The translations under genes were made by a program, and so were the position numbers. From the NCBI GenBank assembly GCA_050115555.1, contig JASFQI010000016.1:1-29267 (forward strand): a DNA stretch of 29,267 nucleotides. Reading direction: 5' to 3'. The stretch is from JASFQI01 sp050115555. GTDB lineage: Bacteria > Desulfobacterota > DSM-4660 > Desulfatiglandales > HGW-15. This document shows positions 17,235 through 24,658 of this stretch, piece after piece. How positions within the stretch are numbered: the first letter of the stretch is position 1; the number at the start of each line of letters is the position of its first letter. The notes below the pieces were generated by a model. That model did no database searches and had not been told where the DNA came from. It saw only the letters and a program-made list of their open reading frames with translations.

Positions 17235-18028
17235 TGGGCGTCAACCGAAGAGAGTTTTTAAAGATTGCCGGGCTCTCCACCCTCGTGGGACTGGGGGGAA
17301 AGACGGCCTTTGAACTGCTCGCCCCCGGAGCGCTGGAAGCCCGAGAAGCACCGCTCCCCGAAGGCAAGACCTGGGGAATGGTCGTGAACATGCACAAGAT
17401 GGACGAGGCCCTGATGGATAAGTGCATCGAGGCCTGTCACCGGTTCCACAACGTCCCCAACATCGGGAACCCCAAAGAGGAAGTGAAGTGGCTCTGGAAG
17501 GAAACGTACCCTCATGCCTTCCCGGGCCGGGAGAACGAGTTCCAGACGGAAAAAATCGAGAAGATGAACTTCCTGCTCCTTTGCAACCACTGCACCAATC
17601 CCCCCTGTGTGCGCGTCTGCCCGACCAAGGCTACGTTCAAACGGGAGGACGGCATCGTGGTCATGGACATGCACCGGTGCATCGGCTGCCGGTTCTGCAT
17701 GGCGGCCTGCCCTTACGGATCCCGAAGCTTCAACTGGGGCGACCCGAGAAAGGCCCCAGAGGCCTTGAATCCCGGTTTTCCGGCCAACCCGGAGTACCCC
17801 ACGCGAAGCATGGGCGTTGTGGAGAAGTGCAACTTCTGCGCAGAGCGCCTTGCCAAGGGTCAGCTGCCCGCCTGTGTGGAGGCGGCTAACGAGGAGGCCG
17901 AGGGAGCCATGGTGTTCGGAGATCTGGGGGACCCCGAATCGGAGATTCGGGAGGTGCTTCGGGAGCACTACACGATCCGGCGGAAACCCGAACTCGGAAC
18001 CGGGCCGAACGTTTTTTATGTGATATGA
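17234..18028 (+). CDS. dsrO: DsrO, periplasmic iron-sulfur subunit of DsrMKJOP
   Basis: DsrO is a Tat-exported ferredoxin-like protein that passes electrons between DsrJ and DsrP. The 264-residue product begins with a twin-arginine signal (NRREFLKIAG followed by a hydrophobic stretch to about residue 36). Cysteine clusters of the multi-[4Fe-4S] type follow: CNHCTNPPCVRVCP, CIGCRFCMAACPYG and CNFCAERLAKGQLPAC, plus an early CIEACH. The ATG shares one base with the dsrJ stop (TAATG), and GGAGAG lies at suitable distance. Length is usual for the family. Confidence 0.95.
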   Translation: MGVNRREFLKIAGLSTLVGLGGKTAFELLAPGALEAREAPLPEGKTWGMVVNMHKMDEALMDKCIEACHRFHNVPNIGNPKEEVKWLWKETYPHAFPGRENEFQTEKIEKMNFLLLCNHCTNPPCVRVCPTKATFKREDGIVVMDMHRCIGCRFCMAACPYGSRSFNWGDPRKAPEALNPGFPANPEYPTRSMGVVEKCNFCAERLAKGQLPACVEAANEEAEGAMVFGDLGDPESEIREVLREHYTIRRKPELGTGPNVFYVI

Positions 18029-18035
18029 GGTCGTT

Positions 18036-19199
18036 ATGCTAGAAAAAACAATCAGGGGAAATTCGAAATACTGGGGATGGATGATCTTTCTGCTCGTGCT
18101 GATAGGCATCGGATTCTGCTGCTACCTCTATCAGTTCTTTCAAGGCTTGAAGATCACGGGAATGAGCCGGGACGTGTCCTGGGGGTTCTACATCGCCCAG
18201 CTGACCTACCTGGTCGGTGTGGCCGCCGGAGGCGTCATGGTGGTCCTGCCCTATTATCTTCATGACTACAAAGCGTTCGGACGTATCACGATTCTTGGCG
18301 AGTTTTTGGCCATTGCCGCCGTGATCATGTGCATGCTTTTCGTTTTCGTGGATGTGGGACAGCCGATTCGGATTATGAATGTCATCCTGCATCCCACGCC
18401 CAACTCCATCCTGTTCTGGGACATGACCGTGCTGAGCGTCTACCTGCTCCTGAACATTCTCGTGGGCTGGAACGTGTTGACTGCGGAGAGGAAGGGGGTC
18501 CCCTATCAGAAGTGGGTCAAGGTGCTCGCCTACATTTCCATCCCGTGGGCCTTCAGCATTCATACGGTCACAGCCTTCCTGTACGCCGGTCTTCCGGGCC
18601 GTCATTACTGGCTCACGGCGATCATGGCCGCCCGGTTCCTCTCCTCGGCATTCGCCTCGGGTCCGGCCCTTCTCCTGCTCCTTTGCCTGATCGTCCGGAA
18701 GGTGAGCCGGTTCGACCCGGGCAAGGACGCGATGCGGACCCTCGGTGGGATCGTGGCGTACGCCTTTGTCATCAACGTGTTCTTCTACCTGCTCGAGCTC
18801 TTCACGGCCTTTTACAGCCAGATTCCGGGGCATATGCACAGCATCGTGTTCCTGTTCAGGGGCCTTGAAGGGTACACGTACCTCGTGCCCTGGATGTGGA
18901 CCGCCACCGCCGTGGCCGTGGTGGCCCTGGTTCTGCTCCTCGTCCCGACCACGCGTCGCAACCTGGATACGCTGGCCGTGGGATGTGTAGCGGTGATCAT
19001 CAGCACGTGGATCGACAAGGGCCTCGGCCTGATCATCGGCGGATTCACGCCCAACCCCTTCGAGCGGGTGACTCCGTACTGGCCGACTACGCCCGAGATG
19101 ATGATCTCCATGGGGATCTTTGCCACCGGGTTCTTCATTCTCACCGTGCTCTACAAGATGGCGGTCGGCGTGAAGGAAGAGGCTGCCGGTCTCTCCTGA
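18036..19199 (+). CDS. dsrP: DsrP, NrfD-like integral membrane subunit of DsrMKJOP
   Basis: DsrP is an NrfD/PsrC-family quinone-interacting membrane protein, working with DsrO as the second membrane module of the complex. The 387-residue protein is hydrophobic throughout, with about ten helices, starting MIFLLVLIGIGFCCYLY and including the family's early motif GLKITGMSRDVSWGFYIAQ. The ATG at 18036 has GAGG five bases upstream, just after the dsrO stop. It closes the operon and is followed about 70 bases later by a strong terminator. Confidence 0.95.
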   Translation: MLEKTIRGNSKYWGWMIFLLVLIGIGFCCYLYQFFQGLKITGMSRDVSWGFYIAQLTYLVGVAAGGVMVVLPYYLHDYKAFGRITILGEFLAIAAVIMCMLFVFVDVGQPIRIMNVILHPTPNSILFWDMTVLSVYLLLNILVGWNVLTAERKGVPYQKWVKVLAYISIPWAFSIHTVTAFLYAGLPGRHYWLTAIMAARFLSSAFASGPALLLLLCLIVRKVSRFDPGKDAMRTLGGIVAYAFVINVFFYLLELFTAFYSQIPGHMHSIVFLFRGLEGYTYLVPWMWTATAVAVVALVLLLVPTTRRNLDTLAVGCVAVIISTWIDKGLGLIIGGFTPNPFERVTPYWPTTPEMMISMGIFATGFFILTVLYKMAVGVKEEAAGLS

Positions 19200-19268
19200 T
19201 CCGGCAGAGCGGCACGTGCGCCCCGAACGGCCCTTTTTCACGCGGTCGGGGCCCAAGGGCTGAAACAC

Positions 19269-19304
19269 CGGGGCCGCATTCTAGAAGGATGCGGCCCCGT
19301 TTTC
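19269..19304 (+). terminator. Rho-independent terminator of the dsr operon
   Basis: An 11-base-pair GC-rich stem (arms 19269-19279 and 19289-19299, about nine-base loop) is followed by TTTTCTT. It lies 70 bases after the dsrP stop. Confidence 0.85.
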
Positions 19305-19368
19305 TTGCCTCCTTTTTCAGAAATGCGAAGCCTGCGCCCAAGGTGAGGTCGGGAGGGGGTAAAAACAC

Positions 19369-19397
19369 TTGACACGGTGACATTCCTCTGCTACATC
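19369..19397 (+). promoter_or_regulatory. Sigma70-type promoter for the ferredoxin gene
   Basis: A perfect TTGACA (19369-19374), 17-base spacer and TACATC (19392-19397, three of six). It follows the dsr terminator, so the ferredoxin is an independent transcription unit with a leader of roughly 90 bases. Confidence 0.5.
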
Positions 19398-19495
19398 GAC
19401 CCGTGTCGCGCTGCGGTGGCTGGAACGAATACCGACCCGCAGGGACATATAACCGTTGGATTTCCTAATCAATTTCAATATAGGAGGGAATGCAG

Positions 19496-19684
19496 ATGGG
19501 ATACGAAGTGGTGGTTGACAAAGACAAGTGCGAAGGCTGCGAAGAGTGCGTAGAGGTCTGCCCTGTGGACGTATACGAGATGGTGGACGGGAAATCGGAA
19601 CCGGTCAACGCGGAAGAGTGCCTGGGCTGCGAGAGCTGTGTGGAGGTCTGCGACCAGGAAGCCATTACCGTAACGGAGGTCTAG
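19496..19684 (+). CDS. Two-cluster [4Fe-4S] ferredoxin
   Basis: This is a small acidic cytoplasmic electron carrier of 62 residues. It has two cluster-binding motifs, CEGCEECVEVCP and CLGCESCVEVC; the second ends with CD instead of the usual CP. The ATG at 19496 is preferred over ATG 19490 because the AGGAGGG at 19483-19489 would sit directly against the earlier codon but 6 bases from the later one. It has its own promoter and terminator next to the dsr operon. It may supply or accept low-potential electrons in sulfate reduction; its partner is not shown by the sequence. Confidence 0.93.
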   Translation: MGYEVVVDKDKCEGCEECVEVCPVDVYEMVDGKSEPVNAEECLGCESCVEVCDQEAITVTEV

Positions 19685-19715
19685 CAAGTCTCCTGCAACG
19701 CATCGATTCAAAAAG

Positions 19716-19754
19716 AAGGCGCACCGGCCGTAATCCGGCACGGGCGCCTTTTTT
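19716..19754 (+). terminator. Rho-independent terminator of the ferredoxin gene
   Basis: AAGGCGC (19716-19722) pairs with GCGCCTT (19744-19750). An inner CCGG/CCGG pairing is possible, and a run of T follows. It is 32 bases after the ferredoxin stop. Confidence 0.85.
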
Positions 19755-19856
19755 ATCGTGGCCCCTCATGCAAGCAGCCAAACCTGATGAGGGTCCGGTT
19801 TTGTGATGAAGCCTGGACAGTTCACGAACACGATTCCACGAATCACGACAAATAGA

Positions 19857-19892
19857 AAAAGGGCCTTCTCCGTGCTCAGGAGAGGCCCTTTT
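19857..19892 (-). terminator. Rho-independent terminator of the cytochrome c3 / hydrogenase locus
   Basis: The stem is AAAAGGGCCT...AGGCCCTTTT with an inner CTCC/GGAG pairing and one bulged base. On the minus strand it is followed by TTTTTCTATTTG. It is nearly symmetric, so it can also stop plus-strand readthrough from the ferredoxin side. Confidence 0.8.
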
Positions 19893-19933
19893 CGTATTCG
19901 CTTGAAACCGCCCGGATTCCCTCGACTCCCTTT

Positions 19934-20347
19934 TTACTCGTGGCAGTCGTTACACTTCTTGAAAGGCGCGTTCTTTTTGCCCTCTTTGAACGCTTCCTTG
20001 TGGCAATCCTTGCAGTTCTTGTGGAACGAGAGCTGAAGCTTCTTGGCATTGCCCTTGCTCTCGTTCAAGTCGTGGCACTCCACGCACTTCTGGACGGGGT
20101 CGCCTTCCTTCCAGGTGTTCTTCCCGCCCTCGTACACGTGGTGGCAGTCCGCACACGCCACGCCGTACTCCTCGGCATGCTTCTTGTGGCTGAGCTTCAC
20201 CGGACCCTTCTTGTCCGCCGTGTACCCTTCGTGGTTGATGACCACCTCTTCCGGAGGTTCGACACTCTGTGCCATGACCGCGCCTGCGCCCAGGAACACC
20301 ATGCCGAAGACCCCCGCCAGTACCAGGGTGAAAATCCGTTTCTTCAT
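19934..20347 (-). CDS. Tetraheme cytochrome c3 (class III), periplasmic
   Basis: Cytochrome c3 is the periplasmic electron acceptor of hydrogenase in sulfate reducers. The 137-residue precursor has a Sec signal (MKKRIF, hydrophobic core, cleavage probably after AVMA near residue 26). Four CxxCH heme sites follow: CADCH, CVECH, CKDCH and CNDCH, with extra histidines (LSHKKHAEEYG, LSFHKNC) placed as axial ligands. The very high lysine content fits a type I c3. The ATG at 20347 is chosen; a GTG at 20359 lies inside the AAGGAGGTG ribosome site. It has its own promoter but sits at the end of the hydrogenase cluster, supporting a role as partner of the [NiFe] hydrogenase. Confidence 0.94.
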   Translation of the reverse strand: MKKRIFTLVLAGVFGMVFLGAGAVMAQSVEPPEEVVINHEGYTADKKGPVKLSHKKHAEEYGVACADCHHVYEGGKNTWKEGDPVQKCVECHDLNESKGNAKKLQLSFHKNCKDCHKEAFKEGKKNAPFKKCNDCHE

Positions 20348-20441
20348 TGACCGCTTCACCTCCTTTCCTGGATTTTCCTTCGCCCCGAGGGGCTTTCTCT
20401 ATTCCTTGCACGTTTTCGGCCTGAAGCCGAGATTCGAATAA

Positions 20442-20471
20442 ATCATAGTAAAGAAACCGAAGCCTTGTCAA
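20442..20471 (-). promoter_or_regulatory. Near-consensus sigma70 promoter for cytochrome c3
   Basis: On the minus strand, a perfect TTGACA (20471-20466), 18-base spacer and TATGAT (20447-20442, five of six). The leader of about 88 bases contains a small hairpin, TCGGC-N5-GCCGA (20416-20430). This allows cytochrome c3 to be made at higher levels than the upstream maturation genes. Confidence 0.7.
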
Positions 20472-20484
20472 GAAGGAATCACGG

Positions 20485-20739
20485 CTAGGAGGAAGGGATT
20501 TCGCCTTCTCCCGGGTCGTCGAGCACGCTCAGGCTCTCTCGAAGAATGCGAAGAGATTCCATGGCTTCCTGCTCGTCGATCCGGTGAATGGCGAACCCGG
20601 CATGCACGATCACGTAATCGCCTACGCGGGCATCCTCCTGAAGAAGGAGGCTCACGCTTCGACGCGTGCCCTCCATGTCCACGACACCCATGCCGTTTTC
20701 ATCCATTTCGACGATCTTCCCAGGAATCGCAAGACACAT
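20485..20739 (-). CDS. hypC: Hydrogenase maturation chaperone HypC
   Basis: HypC/HybG family proteins bind HypD and the hydrogenase large-subunit precursor while the Fe(CN)2CO group is built and inserted. The 84-residue product begins with the diagnostic MCLAIPGKIVE, whose Cys2 is essential in the family, and has the OB-like core VGDYVIVHAGFAIHRIDEQEA. The ATG at 20739 has AAGGAG upstream. Its start lies within the 3' end of the maturation protease gene (41-base overlap), suggesting coupling. The other hyp genes are not in this window. Confidence 0.96.
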   Translation of the reverse strand: MCLAIPGKIVEMDENGMGVVDMEGTRRSVSLLLQEDARVGDYVIVHAGFAIHRIDEQEAMESLRILRESLSVLDDPGEGEIPSS

Positions 20740-21283
20740 TTTCGGGAACTCCTTTTGGTTCGCAATGGACTCCCAGCCGCTCGAACTCCCGGAACACCGC
20801 CTGAATCAGGGGTTCGATCGCAGCGTCCACAGGGGCCGAGAGTTCCAGACTGACGGTCTCAATGTCCTCGGGCTCCACCCCGAGGATGACCGTCTCGGGC
20901 TCGTGATCCAGCGCCGGGCAGACGCACAGGGTCTCCAGGAGGTCCACCTGGTGCAGGGAGTTCTTGGCGTACAGCCGTTTGGGGACCTCCTCGCCCTCCA
21001 GGCGATAGAGCGTTCCCGGCTCCCCATGGTTTCGAATGGCATCCACCACGATGAGGTGATCCGTCTCTGCGACCATACTCAGCAGGCCCAGGCCCAGCAC
21101 CCCTCCGTCCACCACGGAAACGTTTTCCGGAAAATCGTATCGCTGAAGGAGCCGTTCCACCACGCGAACGCCCACCCCCTCGTCCCGGAAGAGGAGGTTT
21201 CCCACGCCCAGCACAGTGATACGATCTCCCCGCCTATTCAACGGCCTTCTCCGTGAACGCATGGTTTTCGAACCCGAAACCAT
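20699..21283 (-). CDS. hyaD: [NiFe] hydrogenase maturation endopeptidase (HyaD/HycI family)
   Basis: This protease removes the C-terminal extension of the hydrogenase large subunit after nickel insertion. The 194-residue product has the family N-terminal strand ITVLGVGNLLFRDEGVG (acidic nickel ligand), VVDGGVLGLGLL (second acidic ligand), VVDAIRNHGEPGT and the His ligand in NSLHQVDLLETL. The ATG at 21283 is used, with AAGAAGAG upstream; ATG 21262 would remove seven residues. It precedes and overlaps hypC. Its likely substrate is the large subunit encoded upstream, whose 15-residue tail after DPCIACGVH is still in the gene. Confidence 0.93.
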   Translation of the reverse strand: MVSGSKTMRSRRRPLNRRGDRITVLGVGNLLFRDEGVGVRVVERLLQRYDFPENVSVVDGGVLGLGLLSMVAETDHLIVVDAIRNHGEPGTLYRLEGEEVPKRLYAKNSLHQVDLLETLCVCPALDHEPETVILGVEPEDIETVSLELSAPVDAAIEPLIQAVFREFERLGVHCEPKGVPENVSCDSWEDRRNG

Positions 21284-21355
21284 GAACTCTTCTTATCACC
21301 TCCACCGAAGCAGGTGCAAGGAAAAGCGCGGCGTGTGGTCGCCTGCCTGAAGCGC

Positions 21356-24300
21356 TCAATCATACACCTCGACGCGGTTCTTCCCCTCCTGCTTGGCTCG
21401 ACGGAGTGCCCGGGAAACCAGGTCCAGCAACTCTTCCCCGGACTCAGCGACCCGCGGGTTCATGGACACCATGCCGATGCTGGCCGTCACGTGCAGGGGT
21501 GTCCCGTTGTCCGTGAACACATGGTCGGCCAGGCGCTTTCGTAACCGTTCGCAGGCGTTCCTCCCTTTTTCCCCGGCGCTGTTCACAAGAAAGAAGGCAA
21601 ACTGCTGGCCGCTGTATCGGCAGGATGCGTCGCTCTTGCGCATGTGCTCGCGAAAGAACGCCCCCACCTCGGAAAGGACGAAATCCCCAGCGGCGTGGCC
21701 GTACGTTTGGTTGACGGCCTGGAAGTTGTCCAGATCCAGCAGGCAGAGGGAAAACTCGGACTCGTACCGAAGAGCGCGCTCGATCTCGAGGTCCAGGGCC
21801 GCTCGGAAGTGATCCCGGGTGAGAAGACCGGTCAGCCCATCGATGTAGGACATGTCGGACAGGCAACGCGTGGCGCTCTCCAGGCGGTCGCACACCCCGG
21901 ACATGAGGTTGAAGAAGAACCGCTGCGCCGTCGGGGGGTAGAGCCAGTGAAGCCGCCGAATCATGCGATCGTTGATCTGGAGAAGCTCCGAAGGCTTGGA
22001 CACGATGACCGTGGCCGACCGCTTGCAGGACCGCACCATGCCCATCTCTCCGACCGTGTTGCCGGGCTTCAGAGTCGCGATCAGACGCTTGGATCCGTGG
22101 ATGCTGTCCGGGTCAGTCTCATCAAGAACATCCACGACCTCCAACTGACCGGAGATCACGGCATACATGGAGTCGCTGGTCTCTCCCTGTCGAAACAGAA
22201 TGCGTCCACTCTCGTACTGGTGAAGCGCCCCGGCCATGAGAATGTAATGCACCTGGTTCCTGGAGAGCCCTTTGAAAAGCGGAATGCCCTCCTGGGGGTC
22301 CTTCCCCAGCTTGATGCGAAGGAGATCCCAGACCGTCACGAGCTCCACGTGGGTCATGAGCGAGGGCAGCACGAGGAGATCGCCGATCAGGGCGGATCCC
22401 ATGGTGATCATCATCATCAGGCCGAACACCGCCGTGGGTTTGAAATGGGAAAAGGCCAGCACGGAAAACCCCACACCGATGGTGAGCGTTGTGAAAATAA
22501 TCGGCCGGCCCACGGAGCGCACGGTATCGCGCAGGGCACGCTCCTTGTCCAGGTCCTTCTTGAACTCCCGGTTGTACTGGACGAGGTAGTGAATCGTGTC
22601 GTCCACAGCGAGACCGATGGCAATGCTGGCAATGAGGCTCGTAGCCACGGAGAGCTCGACCCCGAGCCACCCCATGATGCCGAAATTCATGATCAGGGGA
22701 AAGCAGTTCGGCACGATGGCGATAAGACCTACCTTCCAGGAAAGAAACAGGAAGAACATGATCCCGAAGATCAGAACCAGCGTCAGGCTCAGGCTCTTGA
22801 CCTGCCCCTGGGTCAGGAGGCGGCTGCTCTGAGAGATGACAAGACCGAAACCGGTCACAGCGACGGTCATGCCCTCTGGAAGGTTCGATTGAAGGTGCTC
22901 CAGGATCTTGTCCCGTAACACAAGAAATTGTTCGGAGCTCGCGATGTGCGTTCGCAGAAGCACGTTCGCCTTGGAAAGGTCGGCGCTCATGAACCGCTCG
23001 AACATGTCCTGACCGAGCATGGTCTTGTAGCTGTTCATGAGCATCCGGACCTCGAAGCCCTCCTCGGGCAGGGCGTAGAAGGCCTTTTCGTATCGATTGC
23101 TCGCATAATTGACGAGCTTGAAGTAGTCCGCAAAGCTGATGGTCTTGTCCACACCCTCCAGGGATTCGAGAAACGGGGCGATCTTCTCAAGAATCATCAG
23201 GTGCTCTGGATCCTCGAAGTAGTCCTCGGTTCCAGAATCCAGGACGAGGTTGACGGGGAAGCTCCCGGCCATATCCCGGTAAATGTCGTGAAACTGTCGG
23301 CGGATCTCCGTGTTCGGCTTGAAGTATCCCACCGGGTTCGTTTCCACACGGATCTGGAGGATCCCGGCGATTCCCACCAGGGAAAGCAGGACCACGGCGC
23401 AAAGGGTCCATCGTTGGTGGGTGAAATTGAGCTGCACCACCGCATCCAGGATGCGGCCCATTATGCCCCGACCGCTCTCCATACCGGATCGCGCCTTCTT
23501 CGGTGCCGGGAGCAGAGAGAGCGCAGCCGGAAGAACGATCAGGATGATTCCCAGCATGCACCAGATTCCGAAACAGGCGAACAGGGCGAACTCTCGTATG
23601 GAATGGATTCGGTTCACCAGGAGGGAACCGAGTCCCACAGTGGTGGTCACCACGGCAAGGACGGTGGGAAAGGCCAAACGGCTGAAGCAGGAAAATGCGG
23701 CCTCCCGAGGGGTTGCGTTTTCGTGGAACGCCCCCAGGTAGGACGGAAGGATGTACATACAGTAAGCCGTGCCCACGGCGATGATGAAGATCGGGACGAT
23801 CATCGTGAGCATGGACAAGGGAATGCCGGTCCACGCCATGAGGCCGAAGGTCCACACCAGGGCGATCAGCACGCTTCCCGCCGGGATCAAGACGCCGCGA
23901 ATATTCCGAAAAAACAGAAAAAGCACCAATGCAATGGCCACAAAGGTGATCGGCGGAAGGCGTTGAAAATCCTTTTCGGTGTACTCGGCGAGCGCCCGGG
24001 ACACCAGAGGCATGCCGATCTGGTAGAGCGACAGCCCATCCCGATGCGATCGAATTCGATCCTGCACCTCCCGGACCACGCGATCCTTGTTCTCCACATC
24101 CTCCAGCACCAGGGTGACGACGGTCGCGCGATGATCGTCGGAGATCAGGTTCCGCTGAAAGAGCTTCACCGGTTCGATATTGCGTGCGAACTCCTGGATG
24201 TCCCAATCGCCCGTGACATCCATATCCTTTCGAATCCCGGGCAGGCTGATGACACGGCGCACACCCTCGATTCGAGCGAGCGACTCGGCCAGCCCTTCGA

Positions 24301-24577
24301 TCTCCTGAAAGGTCTTGGGTACAAAGATATCCTCTGCACGCGCCACCACAAGGAGGATCTCCTCGCACCCGAACTCCTTCTTAAAGGTTCGGTAGGTTTC
24401 GGTTTCGGGGAGGTCCTCGATGGCCAGATCGTAGATAGAGGTCTCGAAGCGAAGCTGCGGAAGTGGCCACGCAAACACCGCGGTCATCAGGAGGGCGGCA
24501 AAAAGAACGCGGCGGGGATGCCCGGTGACGAAGCGAAGCCAGCGGTAAGATTCTCGAGGAGGTTTCGCCCTGCCCAT
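21356..24577 (-). CDS. RND-superfamily exporter-like protein fused to cNMP-binding and degenerate GGDEF domains
   Basis: This is a 1073-residue inner-membrane protein. Residues 1 to about 750 form an MMPL/COG1033-type RND body of two repeats, each with one helix, a periplasmic loop and a five-helix block. The first-half TM4 reads IIAVGTAYCMYIL without an Asp, while the second half keeps GLAVDDTIHYLVQY. Residues about 765-880 form a cyclic-nucleotide-binding fold (GRILFRQGETSDSMYAVISG; GNTVGEMGMV). From about 909 to the end is a GGDEF domain (DGLTGLLTRDHF, LLDLDNFQAVNQTYGHAAGD). Its active-site signature is SGQQF (989-993), while the I-site RKSD (980-983) is intact and correctly spaced five residues before it. 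Both C-terminal domains should be cytoplasmic. The gene lies between the hydrogenase large subunit and its protease. Transport substrate and ligand are unknown; a c-di-GMP-responsive transporter or sensor is inferred. Confidence 0.93.
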   Translation of the reverse strand: MGRAKPPRESYRWLRFVTGHPRRVLFAALLMTAVFAWPLPQLRFETSIYDLAIEDLPETETYRTFKKEFGCEEILLVVARAEDIFVPKTFQEIEGLAESLARIEGVRRVISLPGIRKDMDVTGDWDIQEFARNIEPVKLFQRNLISDDHRATVVTLVLEDVENKDRVVREVQDRIRSHRDGLSLYQIGMPLVSRALAEYTEKDFQRLPPITFVAIALVLFLFFRNIRGVLIPAGSVLIALVWTFGLMAWTGIPLSMLTMIVPIFIIAVGTAYCMYILPSYLGAFHENATPREAAFSCFSRLAFPTVLAVVTTTVGLGSLLVNRIHSIREFALFACFGIWCMLGIILIVLPAALSLLPAPKKARSGMESGRGIMGRILDAVVQLNFTHQRWTLCAVVLLSLVGIAGILQIRVETNPVGYFKPNTEIRRQFHDIYRDMAGSFPVNLVLDSGTEDYFEDPEHLMILEKIAPFLESLEGVDKTISFADYFKLVNYASNRYEKAFYALPEEGFEVRMLMNSYKTMLGQDMFERFMSADLSKANVLLRTHIASSEQFLVLRDKILEHLQSNLPEGMTVAVTGFGLVISQSSRLLTQGQVKSLSLTLVLIFGIMFFLFLSWKVGLIAIVPNCFPLIMNFGIMGWLGVELSVATSLIASIAIGLAVDDTIHYLVQYNREFKKDLDKERALRDTVRSVGRPIIFTTLTIGVGFSVLAFSHFKPTAVFGLMMMITMGSALIGDLLVLPSLMTHVELVTVWDLLRIKLGKDPQEGIPLFKGLSRNQVHYILMAGALHQYESGRILFRQGETSDSMYAVISGQLEVVDVLDETDPDSIHGSKRLIATLKPGNTVGEMGMVRSCKRSATVIVSKPSELLQINDRMIRRLHWLYPPTAQRFFFNLMSGVCDRLESATRCLSDMSYIDGLTGLLTRDHFRAALDLEIERALRYESEFSLCLLDLDNFQAVNQTYGHAAGDFVLSEVGAFFREHMRKSDASCRYSGQQFAFFLVNSAGEKGRNACERLRKRLADHVFTDNGTPLHVTASIGMVSMNPRVAESGEELLDLVSRALRRAKQEGKNRVEVYD

Positions 24578-24612
24578 GGCCCCGGCTCCGGCACACGAGT
24601 GTCTGGAAAGAA

Positions 24613-24646
24613 GGTCCCCCTCCCCGGGAAACCGGGAAGGGGGACC
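24613..24646 (-). terminator. Intercistronic stem-loop after the hydrogenase large subunit gene
   Basis: Fifteen paired positions around a four-base loop form a GC-rich stem in the gap after the large-subunit stop. In the minus-strand RNA one internal pair is G-U, so the stem is continuous; in the plus-strand RNA it would be a C-A mismatch. The minus-strand sequence continues with TTCTTTCC, a weak U-tract. It is read as a partial terminator or 3'-end-stabilising element limiting expression of the downstream fusion gene. Confidence 0.65.
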
Positions 24647-24658
24647 GAGAAAGACGTG

